Shown here in pieces: positions 11,852-24,176 of a DNA stretch of 64,000 bases. A program made the position numbers and the translations under genes. A model generated the notes under the pieces. That model was not told where the DNA came from. It saw nothing but the letters and a program-made list of their open reading frames with translations, and did not search any database. This DNA is from Symbiodinium sp. CCMP2592. Taxonomy: Eukaryota; Sar; Dinophyceae; Suessiales; Symbiodiniaceae. The DNA lies in NCBI GenBank assembly GCA_905221615.1, contig CAJNDT010006013.1, forward strand, positions 1,467,879 to 1,531,878. Reading direction: 5' to 3'. The first letter of the stretch is position 1, and each line of letters opens with the position of its first letter.

Positions 11852-12755
11852 TTACTCACCCCCATTCATGTCATGCACATATGGACAACGCTGACCACGC
11901 CGACACCCACCCTGCTTCAGGAAGTATTTGCACTCAGGCTTCGAAGTGGTTCCCGATGGTGCCGAGGAGCTTATAGGAGTTGTCCCCAAGGCCTTGACCG
12001 CGGGTACTGGAGCAGGAATGACCGTCCGCGCCGCAATCATAGACTCAGTCTCAGCCTGCAGGTGCTGGTGGTACTTCACGACGTCCAGGAGTCCAGGTTG
12101 TCCATCGATCCCCAGGCTCGACCGCAAAAGCTGTGTGCGGAAGTGCGTGTCCGCATTCTCGGCCACGAATTTCGCGACCGTAGTCAGGGCTTTGGCAAGG
12201 ATCGTCCGGTCCGGAACCATCATGCTCAAGTCTTGCACCTTTGAACCCATCGGGGCCACGACCTCAACCAGGTCAAAACATCATCCACAGACGTTGGCTG
12301 CGCCGGGCTCTGCAAGTTCCCCAGCACTCCTGATCGCTCAGACGCACCTCCAGGTTAATAACACGTGTGTAGCCGGAAGAGCATAAGAGGAGCGCTTTGA
12401 ACCGCTCGTCTTGCAATCAGATCTAGTCTGATCGCCTCCACTAAGCTCTGGAAGATCAGCGAACAAGTCCTCGAGTTCACCCTGGTTCACTTGGCCGAGG
12501 TCCACGCCTCATGTCCAACCGGTTCCAGCTGAAGCCTTTCAAGCGGGGTCGCAGAAAGCCATGTAGAATACGCTTCGGATCCAACGAGATTCGCTGGACC
12601 CGAGCCTCGAGCTCCGGTTTCCGCCCCGTTCCCTCCACATGAGCAGCTCCAGCATCAACCCCATTCTGTAGCGGAGCGCTTGCGCCATTTCCAGCCTGGG
12701 TGCTCATAACCTGAAGATCAGGACTTACGGCAGTCGAAGACAACGGTCCATCCAT
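11852..12755 (-). pseudogene. Copia gag remnant with CCCH zinc finger
   Basis: Two minus-strand open frames (12477-12755 and 11852-12259) make up a broken gag. The second ends with a CCCH zinc finger, CKYFLKQGGCRRGQRCPYVH, just before its stop. CCCH fingers at the gag C-terminus also occur in the plus-strand copia and in the tyrosine-recombinase element of this window. The finger would bind the element RNA during particle assembly. The 12260-12476 interval between the frames is not open in one frame, so the gene is interrupted. Confidence 0.6.
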
Positions 12756-12759
12756 CGCA

Positions 12760-13019
12760 GCCTGATCCTACGTGAAAGACTTTTGCGCACGCGACATTAA
12801 GCTGCACTCCGAGATCTAAATGTACAAGGTGGATCTCCGTGCTACTTCAGTTCGGTACAGGTCTCGATATGTGCACCTGCTAGTGCTGTGATCATCTTTA
12901 CATGGCCAAGGGGGCATGATTCCGCAGCCTTCCCCTGCAATCCAAAACAGCAGCAACATCAAGAGCTTCCAAACAACTGCGCATGTAATGTGACGGCAAC
13001 CGTCACTCCCAACTTTTTG
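12760..13019. other. Spacer between copia and microsatellite
   Basis: About 260 bases upstream (in element sense) of the copia gag. It is where a 5' LTR or leader might be expected, but I see no second copy of it downstream of the element. Confidence 0.4.
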
Positions 13020-15225
13020 CACTTACTCTTACTCTTACTTTTACTCTTATGCTTAATCTTACTCTTACTCTTGCTCTTACTCATACTCTTACGTTACTCT
13101 CACTCTCACTCTCTATCACTATCGCGATTACTAATTACTAATTACTAATACTCTTACTCTTACTGTTACTGACTATTGTTATTGCTATTACTATTACGAT
13201 TGCTATTCCTATTACTAGTACTAGTATTCTTACTGTTACAACTACCATTACTACGACTGTTGCAATTACTAATACCAAGACTATTGCTATTGCTATTGCT
13301 ATTGCTATTGCTATTGCTATTATTATTACTATTATCCTTACTATTACTTGTACTATGAGTATTACTATTACTATTACTATTACTATTACTATTACTATTA
13401 CTATTACTATTACTAATACTATTACTATTACTATTACTATTACTATTACTCTTACTCTTACTCTTATTCTTACCATTACCATTACCATTACCATTACCAT
13501 TACCATTACTATTACTACTATTATTACTAATACTAGTATTATTACTATTACTATTATTGTTACTATTACTATTACTATTACTATTACTATTACTATTACT
13601 ATTACTATTACTATTACTATTACTATTACTATTACTATTACTATTACTATTACTATTATTATTACTATTACTATTACTATTACTATTATTATTACTATTA
13701 TTATTACTATTACTATTTCTATTATTATTACTATTACTATTACTATTCCTGTTACTATTATTACTATTATTATTACTATTACTATTTTTATTCCTGTTAT
13801 TATTACTATTACTATTACTAGTACTAGTACTAGTACTAATACTATTACTATTACCATAACAATTATTTTTGCTATTACTTTTACTAGTACTATTATTACT
13901 ATTATTATTACTATTACTATTACTATTACTTTTACTATTACTATTATTATTACTATTACTATTACTATTACTATTACTATTACTATTACTATTATTATTA
14001 CTATTACTATTACTATTACTATTACTAGTACTAGTGCTAGTACTAGTACTAGTACTAGTGCTAGTGCTAGTGCTAGCTAGTGCTATTGCTATTATTATTA
14101 CTATTATTATCACTAGTACTATTAGTATTACTATTATTATTATTCTTATTATTACTATTATTATTACTATTACTATTACTATTACTCTTACTCTTACTAT
14201 TACTCTTACTCTTATTCTTACTAGCACTATTACTATTACTATTGCTAGTATTAGTATTATTATTATTGCTATTACTATTATTATTTCTATTACTATTACT
14301 ATTCCTAGTATTAGTACTAGTACTAGTGCTAGTGCTAGTGCTAGTGCTACTATTATTACTATCATTATTACTATTACTATTTTTATTTCTATTATTATTA
14401 CTATTACTATTACTATTACTATTATTATTACTATTACTATTACTATTACTATTACTATTACTATTATTACCTTACTATTACTATTACTATTATTATTTAC
14501 TATTATTATTACTATATTACTATATATGAGTACTATTATTATCATTTTTTATTATTATTTTTACTATTACTATTACTATTATACTATATTACTATTGCTA
14601 TTACTATTACTACTATTATTATTATTATTATTACTTACTTACTATTACTATTACTATTACTATTACTATTACTATTACTATTACTATTACTATTATTATT
14701 ATTACTATTACTATTACTTATTACTTACTATTCTATTACTATTACTATTACTATTACTATTACTATTACTATTGTATATTACTATTACTTTTACTTTACT
14801 ATTATATTCTATTTCTATTATTATTACTATTACTTTTACTTTTATGAGTACTATTATTATCACTATTATCATTACTATTATTATTACTATTATTAATACT
14901 ATTACTAATACTAGTATTATTACTATTACTATTACTATTACTATTACTATTACTATTACTATTATTATTACGATTGCTATTACTCTTACTATTACTATTA
15001 CTATTACTATTATTATTACTATTACTATTAGTACTATTACTATTACTGTTATTGTTACTACTATTATAATTATTACTATTATTATTGCTATTACTATTAC
15101 TATTATTATTACTATGATTATTACTATTGCTATTACTATTACTATTACTATTACTATTACTATTACTATTATTGTTACCATTACTATTACTATTACTATT
15201 ACTATTACTATTACTATTACTATTA
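13020..15225 (+). repeat. Large ATTACT-type hexanucleotide array
   Basis: About 2.2 kb built on ATTACT/TTACTC hexamers with interspersed ATTATT, ACTAGT, GCTAGT and TTGCTA variants. All frames on both strands stay open for hundreds of codons as Thr/Ile, Leu or Asn/Ser repeats, purely from the period. Confidence 0.97.
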
Positions 15226-15229
15226 GAGG

Positions 15230-15253
15230 TAAGACATTACGGGCCCCATATTT
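15230..15253 (+). repeat. Left arm of 24-bp inverted repeat
   Basis: Starts TAAGACATTACGGGCCCC and ends ATATTT; perfect reverse complement of 18409-18432. It contains the palindrome GGGCCC. Confidence 0.9.
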
Positions 15254-18000
15254 TCCAGTCAAAATGCTGTTTTCTAAGAGTTTTCAGTACAAAAACTTAC
15301 AATCGTCATAATTTGCATACTAGTGGTTTTCAAGCTTACTTAACCCTGTTGCTCTTGCTGCCTGATATGGGAAATACTTTTCCAATCAACATGGGATGCA
15401 CGTGTGACTACCTTTCATTGTGGAGTCTCATGAAGACTATCCGATAAATCAATGCCACTTCAATCTTGTGGTTGTTCTTTGTGTCTCATAGTATAATCTT
15501 GCAGATAAATGAGATACAATGCGTCTGCGAAACCGTGCATTTCTCCACCCTTGAATGATGTACAAGACCGGTCAATCTATATAACTTTTGTATATCAACG
15601 TAAAGAATCGCTTACATATCCTACCGGTTTTTGCAGGCCCCATCATGTGCATGGTAACATATGATTTTGGATATAGACGTCCAGCATATACTGTAGCATG
15701 ACAAGTTGAGTTTGGCATCATACAGGCAGGTTGCTCAAACGGTTCCCACCGTCTCAAGCTGTATACATGCAGGCGATCAACTGGATCGTGTTACCGGATC
15801 CATTTGCATATGTACATATATACATATATGTGCATAGATGTCTTTGCTACATTCAGTTTCGATACCGTTTTTCGTATGTATGCTAGCTTGTTTAGTGCAA
15901 CCTCCTTCAAAAGCGAATTTATTGTTTGCGATTATTATTGCATTGGTTGTCCTTGTTTCGGAGCTCCCAGTCCAATAATTTGTCCAGTATTTGGAGCTGT
16001 GTGTGCGGAATTGTGTATTTCAATTGCAATAGCTTCTCACAGAAGCCAACCCAGAAAACTGAAAACCTACGACCTTCGAAGACAATCATCGCATGGATGT
16101 TGCTGTATACATCCTGACAGCTACAATGCTGGCTTATTCAGATTAGTGATCATTGCGGCTGAAGCCCACAAGCCCCCAAAGGATAAGGATATAATTGAGT
16201 TAATATACTTTTCAAGGAGATGGTGCTTTGCTATCATTATTGTATATGCAGACATATGGAGATCCACCTGCAATATTAATCATTTTCGCTGTCTTGTTGC
16301 TCATACCATCTAGTCATAAGTTGACTGCCGTGAAAACACATTATTTGCACATGCACACACAAACATACACCGACACGCACATACGATTGTCATCAGCTGT
16401 AAACGATACCGCTTGTTATATCTATGCTGCAGGCAATGCACCTGTATGCCGCAACCATTCTGATATGGTCTTGTTAAAGCCCATGACGCACTTCATCGTG
16501 TGTCTTGTGGATATCTCCGTAAACTAAATCCTGTTACCCAAGAAAACGTATAAGAACTATACTATGCCTAAAACCAACTTTTTAATATGTGACATCATCA
16601 AGAAGTCAAGTATCTCTTGTGGTGGAAGTAAACATGGCAGATTACATTGGCAGCTGCATGCCAGTTTTGGCAAGAGTAATGGAGCCATCATAATGAGGCA
16701 CCCAACCGGCAGTTGAACAGGATATTCGCCACATTCCTTCGATGTAAAAGGCATGTTATGTGTTGAATATGGCCATATCAACATAGAGCACCAGGAAATT
16801 TCTTCAACATATCATTATGATATTGAGCCATCCGTATAGATCATCGCAGTATGTGTCCTTATAAGATGCCCACATCGTTCGGGCTTCCCCCTTTACGCCT
16901 TCCGGCCGCGCGGGCAAGCGGGATTGCACCACATATTGGTTAAACCCCTCGGTAGACCTTTCTAAAAGCCCGGAGACTTATTCTCACACATAAACCCAAT
17001 CTCGCATGAAGTTACAACAGTCACAGCTAAGTATGAATAGGTCGCAAGATGCAGGCAGCATCTCATGACACATATCTTCACTATGAGATTTGACTTAAAT
17101 GTCCTCGTGCATCCCGTGGGCTACCTCATGCTACATGCGCACGAGTGTGTTACGCCATATCATACTATGATGCGCATGGTTCACGGGAAGATTGATACTT
17201 GACCATGACGTGCTCATGAGATATATTGTTTCCATATCTAGCCAGTTGTGGTATAGTGATATTCAGATTACTGCGAGTAGCCGATCCTGATCACAGGAAC
17301 ATAAACCAATAATGATTTCCAGTTGTAAACTCCCCGACAGAGCCCACCATGTTGCTCGAACATCGCACAAGTGGAATATTCAAACTCCCGTTTTCATGCA
17401 CCTATAAGATAGTCGGATTCGGATTCCTTACATCGCAACCTGTCAATGAAAGGCGAAGACAGTGTTTGTTGTATATGTTATCGAGGAGACTGGTCATACA
17501 TGTATCTGACATCCAGCATATATACCGACCGTATGTCCTCGCATATGCTACCACATCATATGCGACATCAAGCATTGTTGTTATCGTTTGACTACGACAG
17601 ACCCTTCAACTGGTTGTCCACCTGCCATTGCTCAGGCAGTGGTTGTGTCGTGAGTTCGCATCCATCGAATGTATGTTAATGTAAGGTCTCCTCGTCATAT
17701 GATGTCATCAGTCATAAATAGTTTATCATCTTTGTGAGCTGTAATCTCAGATATCGACTTTTCTACACGCAGTAAGTCTCTGAGGTCTTTTATAGATTCT
17801 ATAGATGTTTATCTGGTAAATTTGTAATCTCATGGATCTTAATATTCGGCATAGAGTATCTACTCACTTGCAGTGAGGCTTACATGGGCTAACGGCTAAG
17901 GACACCAGGTTTAAATCATGTGGCTCTTGGTTGGTGTCCGCTCCCGCAGTATGGCGCACCATGGCGTTGGCTGTCGCTTGCCTTGCTGTCCCCGCTCGCG

Positions 18001-18192
18001 GGGGGGGGGGGGGCAGCCACAAAAAAAAAAAAAAAAAATCTGGCGGGGGTGGGGGGGGGGCAGCGCCAAAAAAAAAAAAAAAACGATTTTAGATTTTAAT
18101 TTTTTTTTATTTTATTTTTTGGCGCTGCCCCCCCCCCCCCCTCCCCTGCAGATTTTTTTTTTTTCGGCCGCCGCCCCCCCCCCCCCCCCCGG
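18001..18192. repeat. Homopolymer-block imperfect palindrome
   Basis: G-runs, A-runs, T-runs and C-runs are arranged as a large inverted repeat. Poly-G, CAGCGCC and poly-A (about 18045-18083) mirror poly-T, GGCGCTG and poly-C (about 18112-18142), with a second outer layer of similar blocks. A smaller stem (CCCCGC/GCGGGG) lies at its left edge near 17992-18005. The 118-codon frame across it is an artefact. Confidence 0.85.
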
Positions 18193-18408
18193 CCTTCAGT
18201 GTTCTCGCCCTTCGGGCCTAAACCAGCCAAGAAGTGAGTCAAACCTCCTGCTCTATAGTCACGTCGACAGTTGAAACAAGCACATGTATGGGTATACGCA
18301 CAAGTATCCTATTTAAGAATATGCATATGATGATAACGATATCGTGTGCACGAGTGATGTTGCTTCAAATCTGAAGCAAACCAAAAACATGAAAAACAGT
18401 AATGCTGT

Positions 18409-18432
18409 AAATATGGGGCCCGTAATGTCTTA
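18409..18432 (-). repeat. Right arm of 24-bp inverted repeat
   Basis: Perfect reverse complement of 15230-15253, directly before the next microsatellite array. Confidence 0.9.
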
Positions 18433-18436
18433 TTTT

Positions 18437-18654
18437 CTGTACTATTACTATCACTATTACAATTACAATTACTATTACTATTACTATTACTATTACTATT
18501 ACTCTTACTATTACTCTTACTCTTATTCTTACTATTACTATTACTATTACTATTACTATTACTATTACTATTACTATTGCTATTGCTATTGCTATTGCTA
18601 TTGCTATTACTACTACTACAGCTACTACTACTATTACTATTGCTACTACTACAG

Positions 18655-18695
<41 letters not shown>

Positions 18696-19620
18696 GCTAC
18701 TGCTGCTACTACTACTGCTACTGCTATTGCTACTGCTACTGCTACTGCTACTGCTATTGCTATTGCTACTGCTACTGCTACTGCTACTGCTACTGCTACT
18801 GCTGCTCTACTGCTACTGCTATAGCGACTGCGACTGCTACTGCTACTGCTACTGCTACTGCTGCTGCTACGGCTGCTGCTGCTACTGCTACTGCTACTGC
18901 TACTGCTACTGCCACTGCCACTGCCACTGCCACTGCCACTGCCACTGCCACTGCCACTGCCACTGCCACTGCAACTGCCACTGCCACTTCCACTGCCACT
19001 GCCACTGCCACTGCCACTGCCACTGCCACTGCCACTGCCACTGCCACTGCCACTGCCACTGCCACTGCTACTGCTACTGGCTACTGCTACTGCTACTGCT
19101 ACTGCTACTGCTCCTGCTCCTGCTCCTGCTGCTGCTGCTGCTACTGCTACTGCTATTGCTACTGCTACTGCTCCTGCTCCTGCTGCTGCTGCTGCTACTG
19201 CTACTGCTATTGCTACTGCTACTGCTCCTGCTCCTGCTGCTGCTGCTGCTACTGCTACTGCTGCTGCTGCTACTGCTGCTGCTGCTGCTACTGCTACTGC
19301 TGCTGCTGCTGCGGCTGCCGCTGCCGCTGCCGCTGCCGCTGCCGCTGCCACTGCCACTGCCACTGCCACTGCCACTGCCACTGCCACTGCCACTGCCACT
19401 GCCACTGCCACTGCCACTGCCACTGCCACTGCTGCTACTTCTGCTACTACTGCTATTACTGCTACTACCACTCCTGCTGCTGCTACTACTACTACTACTA
19501 CTGCTACTACCTACACCTACTACTGCAACTACTACCACTACTGCTACTACTACTACTAGTACTACTACTACTACTACTGCTACTACTACTACTACTACTG
19601 CTGCTCTTGCTGCCGCTACA
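18437..19620 (+). repeat. Large ATTACT/GCTACT/GCCACT hexanucleotide array
   Basis: About 1.2 kb that shifts from ATTACT through TAC and GCTACT to homogeneous GCCACT blocks (about 18909-19070 and 19345-19430) with CTGCTC and GCC interludes. The long Ala-Val, Cys-Tyr and Ser-Gly frames are periodic artefacts. Confidence 0.97.
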
Positions 19621-19639
19621 GGTACCAAGTATCAACAGA

Positions 19640-22195
19640 CAGATTCTTGTTAGGCACAGCCGAAACACTGCCAATAGCAAGACAGGTAATCATGCAAATA
19701 TTCGTGACAACAAGTAGAACCTTGTCCTGGCCTCCTCAGGCCAGGAACTGGCGGACATGCTACCAATCCGTGGGGAACCCAGTGGCGAGTTGCACGAAGA
19801 CAGGGCTTCATGCGCCGATAGCCACAGAGCAACTCACGGCCCCAAGGCCCGAAACTAATTTAAAAGAGCTTTGAGGGCCTCAGAAGCAGACGAGGCCCCG
19901 AGACAGACAGATGTCAAGGCTTACAGTGTTCTTCCAACTTCTTTCTGCTTTGGGGTTTAGAAGGGTGGATAGGAGGAACTACATAGCAGATTCGGGGTGA
20001 GCTTGGCGAGCTGTTTGGAAATTCTCTTGTGTTCGATCGTTTTGTTCGAGAAGGGAACGTTTTGAGAAATCCAATTCGCTGTTTGAGATGGTAACGGGGG
20101 CCACAGGGGACAATGCAGGGGTAAACAAGAAGCACATTTTTCCGCCCCCCTCCGAAACCCGTCATGCGCTGCCTATTGAACACTGTTCAAGCCTTAAACA
20201 TAAGCCTCTGGCACCTGAGACTATAGACTTGCTTGAGGCATGGCCCCCACCCACATGCGGTGCGTGTGGGGCGAATCCCTCAGCTCTTGCTGAGATGTGG
20301 CGAGTTGTCACTCCCCAGTCATGTTTCAGATGCGGTGGTTTTGGTGCTTGCTCGGGTTACTGAGTTTAGGGGTGTGTTCGGGAGCGGAGTTTGCCTGATT
20401 GCATTTCAACTTTCATGTTTAGCTTTGCCTGTAATTGTGCTATTGAAACCGGTTTCCAAACCGAGGTTGACACGAGCCTTAAACGCCCTCGCATATCCGG
20501 TCATCAATTTTGCATGCGTCCCGAATCCGTTCGGCTGTGGGCTTTTGGTGCAGTGTAGGGTTTCAGGGCGAGGAGGCCTTCGGGTTTGCAATGCTGCAAG
20601 GGTTTGGAGATGATTTTGTTCGGCTCGGAGGCTTTGATGTTGGATGTTATTGACGGCTAAGGACAATAGGGCGACACCCTACTTCGGAACCTGTTTCCAG
20701 GTCTCCCAACGGCCGCTCGAAGCTCAGTGCCGGTTCGGAAGATTCGGCTCTGTCTTGCGATGGGTTTAGGTCGGAATGTGTCAGGCTATACATAGACACA
20801 TGCCTCCCAGAACGGTACAGTATAGTCTCCACGATAATTTCTACGACCAACCTCCATTGCAAACGCTTTCGATCAAGCCTTTCATGGATCGACAATTCGC
20901 TCAGCCTCTCGGCAGCTGGAGTCTTGTTTGGCCTGTCGCAGTTCATCTCATCGTTGGGCACAAGCAGCAGCTCGGTTTCGGCATTGTCTGGATGACGACT
21001 CTTGAGGTTTTTTGTTCCGAAACTGTCGCCAACCCTGCGAAATCTCAAACCCTCTTTGAAGAAGGCTGTCTGATGCTTGGAGCGAGATCTCTGATAGAAG
21101 CTCGTGTGAGAAAAAATGCAGCGTGTCATCGTGCTGTAGAGACTGTAATAAACTTGTTTCACTTCTCTAATTATGAAAGGAGGCATGATGAGGTGCAGGA
21201 GAGAGTTGGGACGAGCCTGCTGATTGTTGTTGCAACTGTTATTGTTCCAGTCTCTAAGCCGAATCTAAGCGCTATTGGATAATTAGGTTTTGAGGTATTG
21301 CAGTCTCATTCACTGTTCTCTTTCAACCCATGCAGCAGCATGGCACTCAAGCCCATTAGCTGGGTTCCTTCAAGAGGTTGGATCATGCTCTGCAGGATCT
21401 GCTCATAATCGAGCCCCTCATCCCTCCCTGAGTCCATCTGCCCCTGACATGCCCCGCTAAGTCCCTGAGCCGAAGGCTTCCGCTCGGCGTCGCCCCCTCG
21501 TGGTGCTCAACAGCCAAGGCCCCCCAGCTGCACGGAGCCACGCTGAGAGCACCTCTTTGCAGCATTTCTTCCCTTGGACCAGGTTCCATTCAGGGCAATT
21601 TCGCGGCTACGCGCAGTCCCTGACAGCACCTGCTCAGCAGGCAAGGGCTGTGACGAGTTTCTGGACTCAAGGGTATTGCGGAGTCCCAAAGGAGAAACCT
21701 GGAGCGAACCAAGCATGTATCTAGTTCAGGGAGAAGTTCTGCGTGTCACGCAGCCAATGTGTGGTTGGGGCTAGTCGCCGACAAGTGACCCATCGCCAGC
21801 CTTACAGGACTCAGGCCTGGCGGCCTGGCCATACAGATAGAAGCATTTCAACTGAGTCTTGCAGCTCATGCGGCACAGGTTTCGCAGCCAAAGTGTGTCG
21901 GAAGCCTCGAAGAAGATGTTGCAGGTCCAAGCTGTAGACAAGTCGTAATATGTCCTAAAAGCGCACATGGTGTACCCGCAAAAAATCACTGCAAGTCTAC
22001 AGATTCCTGCATACTCAAGGAATCCTGACGAATCACCGTAAATCTTGACGGGGCTTCAAATTTGGCAAACATTTCAGCTCGGGCCTTGGCTCACAAGCGC
22101 GAAGCCTAAACCCTTATGGGGTCTGGTTTTACAGCAGTTGTTGCCACAAAGTGGACATGCAACATCCTGGAAACCTAAGAACAGAATACCGGGCA
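19640..22195. other. No supportable gene
   Basis: About 2.5 kb with scattered short frames on both strands. The longest are a 179-codon minus frame at 20647-21186 and its plus-strand counterpart at 20776-21282. Neither shows a motif I recognise. Confidence 0.5.
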
Positions 22196-22200
22196 GATAC

Positions 22201-22231
22201 CGCATCATCATCATCATCATCATCATCATCG
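22201..22231 (+). repeat. ATC microsatellite
   Basis: About ten ATC units. Confidence 0.95.
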
Positions 22232-22326
22232 TTGTTCCGGTTTCCAACTTCTGTGGGTCGAAGCCTTCTTCATCAACTTTGGGCGTTTCTGTCAACCAAG
22301 ATTCTTTCGACTCCGATTCCTTCAAC

Positions 22327-22425
22327 TAGGGTTTACGTTGTAGGGTTTAGGTCTTGGGGTTTAGGGTTTAGGGTTTGCCAGGGTTTACGTTTTGGGGTTG
22401 AGGGTTTAGGCTTTAGGGTTGAGTG
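22327..22425 (+). repeat. Interstitial telomere-like TTTAGGG block
   Basis: Degenerate copies of GGGTTTA, including two or three clean consecutive units, then GGGTTTGCC, GGGTTTACG, GGGTTGA and GGGTTTAGG variants. TTTAGGG is the Arabidopsis-type telomere repeat reported for dinoflagellates. Confidence 0.75.
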
Positions 22426-22816
22426 CATCTGCTGGGTACAGTTGACAGAATCCGTTGGTGACATTGAAGAAATCCTGGGGGGAAAGTTGAAAGAATTTGT
22501 TTGCGACCAACTTCTGTTGGGTGAACATTATGGTTTCAGCTTTACGGGCTTCATAGTTTCGGATTAAGGATTGCGGCTTCGGGTTTCTAAACCCCAATCC
22601 GAGTTGACTGCTTGCATCAGGTTGCTCAGTACTCCCGGGGCTGTCCCACTCAGCCCGTTCTGCCTGTTGCTGGCCCTGGCCACGCGCAGTCTGCGAGGCG
22701 TCCATGAGCGAGGCTGTGGGCTAAAGCTAAAGTTGGTTTGGGTCTTGTGGCTTGCGATTTGGATTTGGAATGTTTGTGGGATATGGATGACCCCGGCTTT
22801 TTCTGATTGTGTTACA

Positions 22817-22905
22817 TGGGGGTGGTGGTGGTGGTGGTGGTGGTGGTGGTGGTGGTGGTGGTGGTGGTGCTGCTGCTGGTGGTGGTGCTGGTGGTGGTGA
22901 AGATG
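22817..22905 (+). repeat. GGT microsatellite
   Basis: GGT units with a CTGCTGCTG interruption near 22870. Confidence 0.95.
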
Positions 22906-23765
22906 ATGCCGATCGTGCAACTCCAGCCGCAGTAGATAGAAGCTTGGGGTGGGCAGAACCGCATTCGCCCGGAAGAGGAGAGTAAAAACCTCGTCGTCCT
23001 CATAGTCGTTCTTGTAATCCTAGGCATCGGCGAAGCACTTCTGACTGAGGTCTCCGAAGCAGCAAGAAGAGGTGGAGCAGCACAGTACAACCAAGCAGTG
23101 GGATGATAGACGCTCGTCCCAAAACTGCCTTGCCCATCCAGGTCCTGCCACGTACGACGTGGGGTCCAGGGTCGGCTCCTGTTTCAAGCGAATCTACTAG
23201 CAAAAATTGCGAAGACCATAACGCCCAAACCACGAAGCCCCGTTCCCAAAATGAGCCCAAGAGGCAAATTTCGCAACTCACAGATCTCCAACCCCAAGCC
23301 CTACAGCCCACCACGACAAAGTCCGAAGGTTCTGCACCCAGGCTTTAAACTTTAAAGTTAAGGACACTTACTGTAGCTGAAGCCGTTGAGTCGTGCCGCT
23401 TTATAGTTATGTCCTCAGCCCGAACCGGTCATGCTCAGACTGACTCCAGGCCCTGCTTGCAAGTTGTGCCGGTATCTGATCCGGGCGTTTAAATTGTTTA
23501 AGTTTTCTGTCTGATTTTAAGCTACGCAACATAAATTGGTAAACAGATTAAACAGCGTATTGTCGAAATCGAAAGCTTGATCGCTAAGCCTGCGCAGATA
23601 CGTCATGTCAACTAAGCTGCGTGATAATGTGTGCTTCTACCCTTGACATCCCTTGACCATGGCCCACCTCAGCCCATGATTCCGCAATGAGACTCCCAGC
23701 CACGATGCAGACATCGGGAGCGTTTAGCATTCAGCAGCGTGCACGTTCGAGGGGTGCCTCTCTAA
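22906..23765. other. No supportable gene
   Basis: About 860 bases with no recognisable coding or RNA feature. Confidence 0.5.
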
Positions 23766-23787
23766 CAGCAGCAGCAGCAGTAGTAAC

Positions 23788-23823
<36 letters not shown>

Positions 23824-23852
23824 CGTCGTCGTCGTAGCAGAAGTAGTAGTGA

Positions 23853-23914
<62 letters not shown>

Positions 23915-23930
23915 ATAGTAGTAGTGGTAA
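23766..23930 (+). repeat. AGT/AGC/CGT microsatellite
   Basis: CAG units, then AGT units interrupted by a short CGT block (about 23823-23835) and AGT again. Val, Leu, Thr and Tyr homopolymer frames across it are artefacts. Confidence 0.95.
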
Positions 23931-24176
23931 TCCGCATCGCTTTGCTTCAGAAGAAGCTCCAGGTGGCACAGCGGCAGTACCGCCAAATCTCGCATCTGTG
24001 TGTACGGCTGTCGTCAAAGTGAACTGATGCAGAAAGACAAGACTGCACATGTAGAACAAGATCACTTTGCCACACCCAATACTGGACTTGGGACCGGTGC
24101 GGCTGTTCTTGGAGCTCACGAGGGAGGTCTGCTCTCACCTCTTTCATTGCGAGCTCGAGATGTCCGCTGCATCTGT

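Larger units (their letters stand above)
6354..12755 (-). mobile_element. Ty1/copia-type LTR retrotransposon, degenerate
   Basis: Read on the minus strand, the order is gag with zinc fingers, aspartic protease, an extra segment, integrase, an oxygenase-like insert, reverse transcriptase and RNase H. Integrase before RT defines the copia (Pseudoviridae-type) order. The pieces lie in several frames with stops between them, so this copy cannot make a full polyprotein. I could not identify flanking LTRs, a primer-binding site or a target duplication. A 2.2-kb microsatellite begins soon after its 5' side (13020) and may have replaced that flank. Confidence 0.85.
15230..18432. mobile_element. Segment bounded by 24-bp inverted repeats (possible MITE-like unit)
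   Basis: Positions 15230-15253 and 18409-18432 are perfect reverse complements. They sit at the inner edges of the two large microsatellite arrays. The 3.2 kb between them is AT-richer than the surroundings and has no long convincing ORF (the longest, at 15804-16313, is 169 codons with no recognisable domain). This fits a non-autonomous element with terminal inverted repeats, but a simple inverted duplication of the array flank is also possible. Confidence 0.4.

Noticed and set aside
13138-15311. Open frames of 180-480 codons across the ATTACT array
   Set aside because: Their translations are pure short-period repeats (Ile-Thr, Leu, Asn-Ser) open in many frames at once, a direct result of the hexamer period.
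15804-16313. 169-codon ORF inside the inverted-repeat-bounded segment as a transposase
   Set aside because: No DDE or other nuclease motif visible, and the composition matches the AT-rich background.
17875-17950. tRNA-like sequence with a GGTTTAAATC box
   Set aside because: No acceptor, D or anticodon stem can be formed around it.
18365-19717. Ala-Val, Cys-Tyr and Ser-Gly repeat frames of up to 457 codons
   Set aside because: Same reason: hexanucleotide array read in different frames.
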